DNA of 11,222 bases from positions 1 through 11,222 of the forward strand of contig JAIRXN010000226.1 of assembly GCA_031268245.1 (NCBI GenBank). The letters are read 5' to 3'. Source of the stretch: Treponema sp. Its GTDB lineage: Bacteria; Spirochaetota; Spirochaetia; Treponematales; Breznakiellaceae. A program made the translations under genes and the position numbers. A model generated the notes under the pieces. It was not told where the DNA came from. It made no database searches and saw only the letters and a program-made list of their open reading frames with translations. Shown piece after piece: positions 1-6,451 of this stretch (the first letter of the stretch is position 1; every line of letters begins with the position of its first letter).

Positions 1-51
1 AAGTCCGTGCAATCAGTGTGGCGTGAAATTAACAGCCGAAACGTTATGTGC
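1..51 (+). other. attC-like site, right half only (window edge)
   Basis: The core site GTTATGT lies at 43-49, preceded by AACAG at 31-35 and a short purine-rich stretch. The same order (AAACAG, short purine-rich gap, AACGTTATGCGC) ends the complete attC at 621-709. By integron logic the strand exchange point is between G43 and T44, so bases before 44 belong to a previous cassette outside the window. The left arm is off the edge, so this call rests on similarity to the second site only. Confidence 0.6.
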
Positions 52-90
52 AATTACATTGAATTTTGTTGTACCTGTTTTAAAAACACA

Positions 91-120
91 TTGACAAATC
101 AAATTATTTATTGTTAAAAT
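91..120 (+). promoter_or_regulatory. Cassette-borne sigma70-like promoter
   Basis: A perfect TTGACA (91-96) is followed after 18 bases by TAAAAT (115-120), five of six matches to TATAAT. Transcription would start near 127, giving a leader of roughly 85 bases before the ATG at 213. Confidence 0.65.
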
Positions 121-127
121 GGTTCGG

Positions 128-174
128 TTCAATAATAGAAGATATTATTGAATAAATATTCGCATGAATATTTA
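128..174 (+). promoter_or_regulatory. Two tandem hairpins in the cassette 1 leader
   Basis: Two perfect 9-bp inverted repeats lie side by side just after the predicted transcription start. One pairs 128-136 with 144-152 around a 7-base loop. The other pairs 153-161 with 166-174 around the loop GCAT. Both are AT-rich, so each alone could be chance. Adjacent placement at the start of the leader suggests mRNA protection or a protein-binding site. No U-run follows, so a terminator is unlikely. Confidence 0.4.
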
Positions 175-212
175 ATCTTGTTTTACGAAGAAGAAACATT
201 AAAGGGTGGCTT

Positions 213-596
213 ATGATCAAGAAACGGGGATTGCTTGGATTGATTCTTCTATCAATCATCACATTCGGAATTTATTGCCTTTATTGGACTTACAAATTAG
301 CAAAGGATGTGAACTCCATCTGTGAAGGTGACGGACAAAAGACCGGAGGTATGTTAAAATACCTCTTATTGGGAATAATAACCTTTGGCATTTATGACTT
401 AGTATGGTTATACATGCTGGGTGACCGTCTGCAAGACAACGCCCAAAGATATGGCCTCACATTTAAAGAAAGTGGAGGCACAGTACTTCTTTGGTATATA
501 TTGGGTTCATTTATTATCGCCGGCCCATTTATAGCATTACATATTATCATAAAAAATACTAACCGCTTGGCTGAGGAATATAACAAAAAGATGTAG
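213..596 (+). CDS. DUF4234-type small membrane protein
   Basis: This predicted integral membrane protein has 127 residues and unknown function. Hydrophobic segments lie at about 7-27, 48-69 and 91-113. The sequence contains an internal duplication: residues 12-25 and 52-65 share the pattern LLxIITFGIYxLxW, 40 residues apart with 11 of 14 identical. This Tyr/Trp-rich hairpin is typical of the DUF4234 family, which I recognise by pattern only. The ATG at 213 has a good ribosome binding site, AAGGG, at 202-206. The C-terminus is a short charged tail (NKKM). The gene is the only one in integron cassette 1 and lies 24 bases before its attC. Its base composition is clearly more AT-rich than the chromosomal genes. 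No enzymatic motif is visible, and a stress or envelope role would be guesswork. Confidence 0.8.
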   Translation: MIKKRGLLGLILLSIITFGIYCLYWTYKLAKDVNSICEGDGQKTGGMLKYLLLGIITFGIYDLVWLYMLGDRLQDNAQRYGLTFKESGGTVLLWYILGSFIIAGPFIALHIIIKNTNRLAEEYNKKM

Positions 597-620
597 TATA
601 ATATAAAAATACCCAATGCC

Positions 621-709
621 GCCTAACAGGACTTTTTACGCGCCCCCGCCGTGCAGGGGAACACACCATTCCCACGCCCACCCGTCGTAAACAGATGAGA
701 ACGTTATGC
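621..709 (+). other. Complete attC recombination site (cassette 1)
   Basis: The left simple site has R'' GCCTAAC (621-627) and L'' with TTTACG (635-640). The right simple site has L' with CGTAAA (686-691) and R' GTTATGC (703-709). R''/R' pair at six of seven positions, and pairing continues outward (613-620 against 710-717) with few mismatches. The central part holds a small CCCC/GGGG hairpin (644-647 with 656-659). At about 89 bases the size and layout fit an attC that folds as a single strand. The left arm matches the third site (1011-1031) at 18 of 21 positions. Confidence 0.75.
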
Positions 710-750
710 GCCATTTGGGTAAAATATATTGTAAAAAAAATCATACTAGG

Positions 751-779
751 CGATTTCAAAATGTCAGATTTTGAAATTG
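751..779 (+). repeat. Inverted repeat near the start of cassette 2
   Basis: A perfect 10-bp stem pairs 753-762 (ATTTCAAAAT) with 768-777 (ATTTTGAAAT) around a 5-base loop. It extends by a G-T and a C-G pair to 751 and 779. A related stretch, GAAATTTTCAAAATC, follows at 792-806. It lies upstream of the yefM promoter. Its role is unknown; it lacks a U-run. Confidence 0.5.
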
Positions 780-808
780 GCTCATACATATGAAATTTTC
801 AAAATCTA

Positions 809-842
809 TTGACAAAAATAAAAAGGTACAATATATTGTACA
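809..842 (+). promoter_or_regulatory. yefM-yoeB promoter with overlapping palindromic operator
   Basis: TTGACA (809-814) and TATATT (832-837) are separated by the ideal 17 bases. A perfect 16-base palindrome, GTACAATATATTGTAC, spans 826-841 and covers the -10 box. It holds TGTACA (837-842) and a near copy, GGTACA (825-830), with centres 12 bases apart. TGTACA hexamers are the known core of the E. coli yefM operator, bound by YefM and the YefM-YoeB complex. An AGGAGA ribosome binding site follows at 844-849, seven bases before the ATG at 857. The control region therefore looks intact although its genes are not. Confidence 0.7.
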
Positions 843-856
843 TAGGAGATTTTATT

Positions 857-984
857 ATGGATGCAATTACTTACACCGATTTAAGGCGAAACCTGAAGAC
901 TTAGATGAAGAACACAGAATTGTATACGCGGTTGAAGAAAAACAAATAACATATATTTCATTTAGATTTCATTACGAAAAATAA
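857..984 (+). pseudogene. yefM-yoeB toxin-antitoxin remnant (internal deletion)
   Basis: Translation from the ATG at 857, which has a strong ribosome binding site, gives MDAITYTDLRRNL, the typical N-terminus of YefM/Phd antitoxins, then KT and a stop at 902-904. In the next frame the sequence up to 984 reads DLDEEHRIVYAVEEKQ and ends in RFHYEK. This matches the C-terminal third of the YoeB mRNA interferase (E. coli TEEHRLVYAV and RYHY), keeping the equivalents of catalytic Arg65, His83 and Tyr84. Most of yefM and the first two thirds of yoeB are missing. The junction lies at about 889-904, where AAACCTGAA can be read both as part of yefM RNL and as the yoeB KPE motif, suggesting deletion at a short shared sequence. 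A 64-codon frame starting at 790 reads through the promoter and operator into the toxin tail; its start has no biological support. No active toxin or antitoxin is expected. Confidence 0.75.
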
Positions 985-1010
985 ATATATTATGAAAATG
1001 CCCAAACTGC

Positions 1011-1113
1011 GCATAACAGGTCTGTTTACGCTTTTCTGCCCTTCGGCAGACCGGGCCGTTGGCGGCCCGGCCTCCACAGCGGCTAGGTCAATCGCTCCGC
1101 TCATTCCCACGCC
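1011..1113 (+). other. attC-like site, left half only (array end)
   Basis: R'' GCATAAC (1011-1017) and L'' TGTTTACG (1023-1030) are clear; the latter is an exact complement of the L' of the complete site at 686-693. The spacer holds two perfect hairpins (1035-1050 and 1051-1070). It reaches ATTCCCACGCC (1103-1113), also found in the complete site at 668-678. After 1113 similarity stops: there is no CGTAAAC or GTTATGC before htpG. The right arm has been lost, so the site should be inactive. Confidence 0.65.
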
Positions 1114-1241
1114 ATCGTTCCGGAAGACTGGATCATTCGTATCGTCCACGACACGCTCTTCGAAAAACCTTGCCTTTTTTTCCGGTTTTTATTACTTTTG
1201 AAGCTGTACCTATTACTATACAAAAATCAAAGGAGAACCCT

Positions 1242-3161
1242 ATGGCTCAGCATCAATTTCAGACTGAAGTCGGCAAACTGCTGCATCTTATCATCCATTC
1301 TCTCTATTCACACCGGGAAATATTCCTCAGGGAATTGGTTTCCAACGCTTCCGATGCGCTGGACAAGCTCAAGTACCTTACCGTGGCGGATGAAGCTTAC
1401 AAGAGTATCAGTTTTGAGCCCCGGATCGACATTTCCTTCCATAAAGATGCGGATAACGGGCCCGGCGCCTCGACTATAATCGTTTCGGATAATGGCATCG
1501 GCATGAACGAAAAGGATCTGGAGGAATCTCTGGGTACCATTGCCCGCTCGGGAACCAGGGCTTTTCTGGAGAAGCTTTCCGAGGAGGCAAAGAAGGATTC
1601 AAATCTTATCGGTCAGTTCGGCGTCGGTTTCTATTCGGCCTTTATGGTTGCCGACAGGATTGAAGTGATAAGCCGCAAGGCCGCGGAAAGCTCAGTGTGG
1701 AAGTGGGCAAGCGACGGGAAGGAGGGCTACGACATTGAAGCTCTTGATGCGGAAGACCCCGCCGGCCGGGAAAGCCAGGGAACAACGGTGATCCTCTACC
1801 TGAGCGAAGATGGAACCGAATACGCCAACCGCTGGTCCATCGAAGACATCATCAAACGTTACAGTAATCATGTTGCCTTTCCCATTTACCTCAGTTACGA
1901 AGAAAATGAATACGACGACAAGGGCAAGGTAAAGAGCAGTACGCGGAAAACAGACAAGATCAATTCCGGCGCGGCCCTCTGGCGGCGTTCAAAGTCAGAA
2001 CTCAAGGACGAAGACTACACGGAATTCTACAAACAGTTGGGTCATGACAGCGATGAACCGCTGCACTTTGTGCATACCAGGGCGGAAGGCGCTCAGGAGT
2101 ACGTTACCCTTTTCTATATTCCCAAGAAGGCTCCCTTTGATATGTACCATGCCGATTACAAGCCGGGGGTCAAGCTCTACGTCAAGCGGATCTTCATCAC
2201 CGATGACGACAAGGAACTCATGCCCACATACCTCCGTTTTGTCCGGGGCATTATTGATTCCGAGGATCTGCCGCTCAATGTAAGCCGGGAAATTCTCCAG
2301 CAGAACAGAGTCCTCATGAACATTAAAAATGCATCGGTAAAGAAGCTGCTTTCGGAATTCAAAACCATTTCGGAAAACAACAAGGAAAAATGGGAAGAGT
2401 TTATCGTTCAGTACAACCGTCCCCTCAAGGAAGGTCTCTACCAGGATTATTCAAACCGGGAAGCCCTCCAGGAACTGGTACGTTTCAAGAGTACCGCCGC
2501 GGAAGGCTGGACGAGTTTTGCGGAATATGTGTCGCGGATGAAGAGCGATCAGAAAAATATCTATTATATTACCGGGGGAGACGAAAAAACACTCCGGGCC
2601 AGTCCGCTTCTGGAAGCCTACAGGGCCAAGGAAATAGAAGTCCTGATCATGGATGATGAAATCGATGACATTATCATTCCCTCCCTCTTCAGTTACCGTC
2701 AGCCGGGAAAGTCAGAAGGCCCTTCCTTCGATCTAAAGGCGGTAAACCGGACAGGCGCCGATGAAGAACTCGGTGAAAAGAAGGACAAAGATGCGGAGAA
2801 GGACGCAAAGCCGGTAATCGAAAAGATCAAGAAGGCCCTGGGAGACCGCGTCAAGGACGTAAAACTTTCCCGCCGCCTTCACGACAGCCCTTCCTGCATC
2901 GTGGCGGATGAAAACGATCCCTCCATCCAGATGGCGCAGATGCTCAAGGCCATGGGCCAGGCCGAAGTGCCGGAGATCAAACCGATCCTGGAAGTAAACG
3001 GCGACCATCCGATCCTGCAGCACCTCAAGAACACGGAAGACGAAGAAGAGATCGCCGATGTGGCAGGAGTTCTGCTGGATCAGGCCCTGCTGGTGGAAGG
3101 CATTAAGCTCAAGGATCCTGCGGACTTTGTGAAGAAGCTGAACCGTCTCCTTGCGCGCTGA
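1242..3161 (+). CDS. htpG: Molecular chaperone HtpG (bacterial Hsp90)
   Basis: This 639-residue cytosolic ATP-dependent chaperone dimer is close to the usual length (E. coli 624). The N-terminal GHKL ATPase domain shows ELVSNASDAL (E31, N35, D38), DNGIGM (D83), GTIARSGT (98-105) and GQFGVGF (124-130). These are the catalytic Glu, the Mg-binding Asn and the ATP lid glycines. The middle domain includes the SGAALWRRSKSEL segment and the LPLNVSRE motif with its conserved Arg. The C-terminal dimerisation domain ends in LNRLLAR. The ATG at 1242 is chosen because AAAGGAG precedes it at 1229-1235 and MAQHQFQTEV is the family N-terminus. An open frame continues upstream to 1059 but runs through the integron site. 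No CIRCE element or convincing promoter is visible in 1114-1241. A likely terminator follows the gene. Confidence 0.97.
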   Translation: MAQHQFQTEVGKLLHLIIHSLYSHREIFLRELVSNASDALDKLKYLTVADEAYKSISFEPRIDISFHKDADNGPGASTIIVSDNGIGMNEKDLEESLGTIARSGTRAFLEKLSEEAKKDSNLIGQFGVGFYSAFMVADRIEVISRKAAESSVWKWASDGKEGYDIEALDAEDPAGRESQGTTVILYLSEDGTEYANRWSIEDIIKRYSNHVAFPIYLSYEENEYDDKGKVKSSTRKTDKINSGAALWRRSKSELKDEDYTEFYKQLGHDSDEPLHFVHTRAEGAQEYVTLFYIPKKAPFDMYHADYKPGVKLYVKRIFITDDDKELMPTYLRFVRGIIDSEDLPLNVSREILQQNRVLMNIKNASVKKLLSEFKTISENNKEKWEEFIVQYNRPLKEGLYQDYSNREALQELVRFKSTAAEGWTSFAEYVSRMKSDQKNIYYITGGDEKTLRASPLLEAYRAKEIEVLIMDDEIDDIIIPSLFSYRQPGKSEGPSFDLKAVNRTGADEELGEKKDKDAEKDAKPVIEKIKKALGDRVKDVKLSRRLHDSPSCIVADENDPSIQMAQMLKAMGQAEVPEIKPILEVNGDHPILQHLKNTEDEEEIADVAGVLLDQALLVEGIKLKDPADFVKKLNRLLAR

Positions 3162-3191
3162 GGCGCTTAAACGGTATGCAAATACAAGGGG

Positions 3192-3232
3192 CGGACGGGA
3201 TTAACCGCATTCCGGATAGTCCCGTTCGATTT
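3192..3232 (+). terminator. Possible rho-independent terminator after htpG
   Basis: A 9-bp stem (one G-U pair) joins 3192-3200 (CGGACGGGA) with 3220-3228 (TCCCGTTCG). The 19-base loop contains a small CCG/CGG hairpin, and ATTTTA follows. The T-run is short and the loop long, so the call is moderate. It would separate htpG from mscS. Confidence 0.4.
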
Positions 3233-3273
3233 TACCGTGCGTCATATTACCGTACCAAAGAGGGGGGTTAGCC

Positions 3274-4164
3274 ATGTACGATATAATGAGCCGTTTCTGG
3301 AACAACTACAGTAACGATATTTTTTTTCTTGCACAAAAGATTGCGGTTGCTCTTATCATCATCATAGCAGGAATGGTGATAAATCGTACACTGAAAAAGT
3401 TCATTACCAGATGCATACAGAGCAGAATCCTCCCTGATGAAACCGTAGCTTCCCTGCTGTGCATCATCCTGCGTTATGCGCTGTTCATCATCTGTCTTAT
3501 CATGATCCTGCAGAATTTCGGCTTTAATACGACGAGTCTTCTTGCCATTCTGGGAGCGGCGGGGGTGGCGGTGGGCCTGGCCCTGAAAGACACGCTCGGC
3601 AATATTGCCGCAGGGATTATTCTGCTGTTTCTCCGCAGTTACAGCAAGGGTGATTTTATTGAATTCGACGCCTTTATGGGAACGGTAAAGGAGATAGGTT
3701 TTTTTACCACAATACTGGAGACCCCGGATGGAATTTTTATTTCCGCTCCCAATTCCAGTATCTGGGGCGTTCCCCTCAAGAACTATACCCGCAACGGCAA
3801 ACGGCGGATGGATTTTTCGGTGGGTATTTCCTACGGCGATTCCATTGATGAAGCCTTCAAGATGATGCAGGATATTGTTGCCGGGGAAGGCCGTTTTCTT
3901 AAAAGTCCGGCGCCGCAGATTGTGGTACAGTCACTGGGGGAAAGTTCTGTAACTATCTGTCTGCGGGCATGGGCAGACAACAGCGTATACTGGAATATCT
4001 ACTGGGATCAGATGCGGAATATCAAGGACAGGATCGAATCCGCGGGCCTGAGCATTGCCTTCCCCCGGCGGGCTATTCACATCATTGACGGTAAAGAGCA
4101 AGGCCGTGATTCCGGAGCAGAGTCCAAGCCTTCCCTGCCTCTTCCTCCCGGAGAAGTCCCGTAA
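3274..4164 (+). CDS. mscS: MscS-family small-conductance mechanosensitive channel
   Basis: This 296-residue inner-membrane channel opens under membrane tension to release solutes during hypo-osmotic shock. TM1 is at about 21-37 and TM2 at about 58-81. The pore-lining TM3 is at about 87-121, with the Gly/Ala-packed GAAGVAVGLALKDTLGN pattern. The beta domain carries the family signature YTRNGKRRMDFSVGISYGDS (171-190), and the cytoplasmic vestibule ends in FPRRAIHI near residue 270. The ATG has a strong GAGGGGGG ribosome binding site. The last 26 codons, a Ser/Pro/Gly-rich tail, go beyond the family core and lie entirely inside the convergent radical SAM gene. The tail may therefore come from a lost stop codon. 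A 112-base gap with a possible terminator separates it from htpG. Family assignment is firm; orthology to E. coli MscS itself is less so. Confidence 0.92.
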   Translation: MYDIMSRFWNNYSNDIFFLAQKIAVALIIIIAGMVINRTLKKFITRCIQSRILPDETVASLLCIILRYALFIICLIMILQNFGFNTTSLLAILGAAGVAVGLALKDTLGNIAAGIILLFLRSYSKGDFIEFDAFMGTVKEIGFFTTILETPDGIFISAPNSSIWGVPLKNYTRNGKRRMDFSVGISYGDSIDEAFKMMQDIVAGEGRFLKSPAPQIVVQSLGESSVTICLRAWADNSVYWNIYWDQMRNIKDRIESAGLSIAFPRRAIHIIDGKEQGRDSGAESKPSLPLPPGEVP

Positions 4165-6451
4165 ATTTTTTGTAAAATGCCGCCGCTTCCATGCCTTCTC
4201 CTCCGGAGCTTTCCATGAGGAGATCCCGCAGTTCTTCCGCCAAGCCCGGAAAGTCAGTCGAGCGGGTATCCTCAGCCGGGGAACAGGGTGGCAAAGGTTC
4301 TCCTCTGGAAACGAAGTTTCCCCCTTTTTCCGGTACATGGAATTTGTAGTCCCTGAAACGCCAGTTCCAGTTTAGGGAGAGGTTCCCGGCGGCGCCTTCA
4401 ATGAAGGGTCTGCTGCCGAGGAAAAGTAATCTCTCTGTTGAATTCCCGTCTGCCGGCGGAGCGCTGCGGAGGATTTTTTCTTTTTCTTCTCCCTTCCGCA
4501 GATAAAATTTTACCAGACTCTTGCTGACCGAAGGGGAAGTTTTCCAGAAATGCGCCGGGTAATCCGCTATGTTCCGGTGACTGAAACCGGAAAGCCAGCC
4601 ATGGAGATGTCCGTCCAGCGCCTCGGTATAGCGATCAAAGGCCGCTTCCCCCGCAAAGGAAAGATCGTTAAGCGCAAAAATTCTGTTTCTTTTGTCTGAA
4701 GTGTCAACATCGTCCAGCACCTTTAGTTCAGGATGCTTTTTGCGCTTCCATTCCTCATAGAGCCCGGAATGGCGGGTGAGAATAAATTTGTGCCAGAAAG
4801 CGGAATCAAGAAGTTTCTCCCCGAAAAGCTGCCACACAATTTCTGCGCAGTCGTGAATCTCCTGTTCATCCTGATCCCAGTAACCATAGATAAGGTAACC
4901 GTGGCAGAGAATTCCCGCCTCCCGGAAACTCGCGAGACTTTGTATCAGATCTTCCAGGGTAAAACCCTTGCAGAGCCGCTTGAGTCCGTTTTCGGTTGCC
5001 ACTTCGATGCCCCCGGAAACGCCGATTAAGCCTCCGTCCGCCAGAATTGCCGCGGCATCCCGGGTAAAACTTTTTTCAAAGCGGATATTACCCCAGAAAA
5101 TCAGGGGACGGCCCGCATCCCGGTTGAGACAGGCCAGTTTCATCAGAGCCGGGTGAGGAGCCGTTTCATCCACCAGATGTACGCCCCTTACTCCGGTTTT
5201 TTTTGCCTGTTCACAGAGATGTTCAAAGAGCCTGGGAATGTCCACCGGAATATAGGATGAAATGTAATCCAGGGTTGTATCGCAGAAAGTACATTTATGC
5301 CAGTAGCAGCCGTGGGCGAGATATACCTTGAGCCAGCGTCCATCCGACCAGAGGCGGTGCATGGGATTTTCACTGTCCACAATGCAAAGGTAGCGGCTAA
5401 AGTCGAGGCTCGAATAATCGGGGAAATTTCCGGAAACCGCCTCATCTTCAATCTTTTCATATTCGGCAGAAACAGTGTTAATGCCGTTTATCAGTTTCCC
5501 CCTTTCATCCCGGAAGATCGTCTTGTAGATGGAAGCGGCGGAAAACCTTGTTTCCTGTCCGGCTGAATGTTTAAGGTTAGCCCTTGTCTGCCCGTCGAGT
5601 ACCGCCGCAAAGGAGCCGTAACCCCGGTCAAAACAGAGGTAATCCACATAGTCAAAGAAATCAGGTTCCTTCATGAAACGCAGTTCCGTGTTTACGTATC
5701 CTCCGCCTGCCGCAACAGTAAGTCTGTCTGCAAAGCGCCGCCTTGCGGAATGGGCACAGGTGAGCGCAGCGGGAAGGCAGCCGGGAAAGGGAATGGTGAG
5801 ACCCAGAAAGAGGGAAGCTTCACCCCGATCAAGAACATTCCACTCCTCTTCAAGCCAGGGTTCATAGAAAGTTTTTAGAATATAGCCTTCCAGGTTTTCT
5901 TTTACTTTCCTGAAATCCCTGAAACCCAGGGGGCTTGGAGACTGGAGGTAGCGGATAAGATTGAAGCCGGGATCGAGAAAGGCGGTAATAAATTCTACGA
6001 GATCTTCCAGCATGGCGCTTGCAAGCCGGGGGCCTGAGTCCGCATCAAGATGATAGTATCCCGCATCCCTGTCCAGAAGGATCTGCACGGTACGGTTTCC
6101 CATGGGAAGCACACCGTTGGTCAGGGTAAGGAGGTGGCCCCATTCTCTGTTTTTGCCCCGCAGGAAAGAGAGGAGCTGTTCAATACAGCCGGCCCAATGA
6201 TCCTCCCTGGAAAGAAACTCTTCCGCCTTGTGGCGTATGCCCTCATCTTCAAGTTCCGAAATCACCTCCCTCGCGTCTGTAAAGATCCGCCGCAGCCCTT
6301 CGGGGCTGAAGATCCGCTCAAAAAGCCCGATGGAGTGATCCCGCGCCAGCACTTCAAATCCCCGTTTTTCAAGAAATGAACTAAGGTAATAAATCGAAGG
6401 ATAGGCACTGTTGAGCTGCACAAAGGGCGGCTGGACAAGAATAATCTTCAT
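4082..6451 (-). CDS. B12-binding-domain-like radical SAM protein with CX4CX2C motif
   Basis: This 789-residue protein begins MKIILVQPPFVQ, the usual start of the Rossmann-like cobalamin-binding domain of class B radical SAM enzymes. The DxHxxG cobalt-ligand motif is not kept (the site reads RDHSIG near residue 38), so cobalamin may be bound base-off or not at all. The radical SAM core starts at about 375. The 4Fe-4S cysteines are C382, C387 and C390 in GCYWHKCTFC, a CX4CX2C arrangement instead of CX3CX2C. Then come VDET (427-430), WGNIRFE (453-459) and GGIEVATE (480-487), matching the usual barrel-strand motifs. A C-terminal region of about 200 residues has no motif I recognise. The start overlaps the stop of the upstream small gene by four bases (ATGA), implying translational coupling. 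The 3' end overlaps mscS by 83 bases. The substrate is unknown; methyl transfer or RiPP/cofactor modification are typical of relatives. Confidence 0.85.
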   Translation of the reverse strand: MKIILVQPPFVQLNSAYPSIYYLSSFLEKRGFEVLARDHSIGLFERIFSPEGLRRIFTDAREVISELEDEGIRHKAEEFLSREDHWAGCIEQLLSFLRGKNREWGHLLTLTNGVLPMGNRTVQILLDRDAGYYHLDADSGPRLASAMLEDLVEFITAFLDPGFNLIRYLQSPSPLGFRDFRKVKENLEGYILKTFYEPWLEEEWNVLDRGEASLFLGLTIPFPGCLPAALTCAHSARRRFADRLTVAAGGGYVNTELRFMKEPDFFDYVDYLCFDRGYGSFAAVLDGQTRANLKHSAGQETRFSAASIYKTIFRDERGKLINGINTVSAEYEKIEDEAVSGNFPDYSSLDFSRYLCIVDSENPMHRLWSDGRWLKVYLAHGCYWHKCTFCDTTLDYISSYIPVDIPRLFEHLCEQAKKTGVRGVHLVDETAPHPALMKLACLNRDAGRPLIFWGNIRFEKSFTRDAAAILADGGLIGVSGGIEVATENGLKRLCKGFTLEDLIQSLASFREAGILCHGYLIYGYWDQDEQEIHDCAEIVWQLFGEKLLDSAFWHKFILTRHSGLYEEWKRKKHPELKVLDDVDTSDKRNRIFALNDLSFAGEAAFDRYTEALDGHLHGWLSGFSHRNIADYPAHFWKTSPSVSKSLVKFYLRKGEEKEKILRSAPPADGNSTERLLFLGSRPFIEGAAGNLSLNWNWRFRDYKFHVPEKGGNFVSRGEPLPPCSPAEDTRSTDFPGLAEELRDLLMESSGGEGMEAAAFYKKFTGLLREEEAGKAWTLLRNHGLALYRQ

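Larger units (their letters stand above)
44..703 (+). mobile_element. Integron gene cassette 1 (DUF4234 membrane protein)
   Basis: This 660-base unit lies between two G|TTATG core sites. It holds one plus-strand gene (213-596) followed at once by an attC, the standard cassette layout. Its 5' part is unusually long (about 170 bases) and contains a promoter and two hairpins, so expression need not depend on the integron Pc promoter. The unit is visibly AT-rich compared with htpG and the genes to its right, which fits foreign origin. The boundaries are inferred from the attC core sites. Confidence 0.65.
704..1113 (+). mobile_element. Integron gene cassette 2 (collapsed yefM-yoeB), end truncated
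   Basis: The cassette starts at the TTATGC of the preceding core site. Its own attC begins at 1011, but the right half of that attC is missing after about 1113. The first bases (704-720) are complementary to the bases around the R'' of the third attC (about 1000-1017), as expected if both came from one circular cassette. The content is AT-rich, with a promoter, an operator and toxin-antitoxin remnants. Lacking an intact attC, the cassette should no longer be excisable on its own. Confidence 0.6.

Noticed and set aside
790..984. 64-residue hypothetical protein
   Set aside because: Its first half translates the promoter, operator and ribosome binding site of the yefM remnant, and its ATG has no ribosome binding site. 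Only the tail (YoeB-like) is of genuine coding origin.
1059..1241. N-terminal extension of HtpG by 61 residues
   Set aside because: The frame is open by chance through the attC spacer. The family N-terminus and a good ribosome binding site fix the start at 1242.
3931..4375. Open frames on both strands near the mscS end
   Set aside because: They are shadows of mscS and of the radical SAM C-terminus and have no recognisable content.
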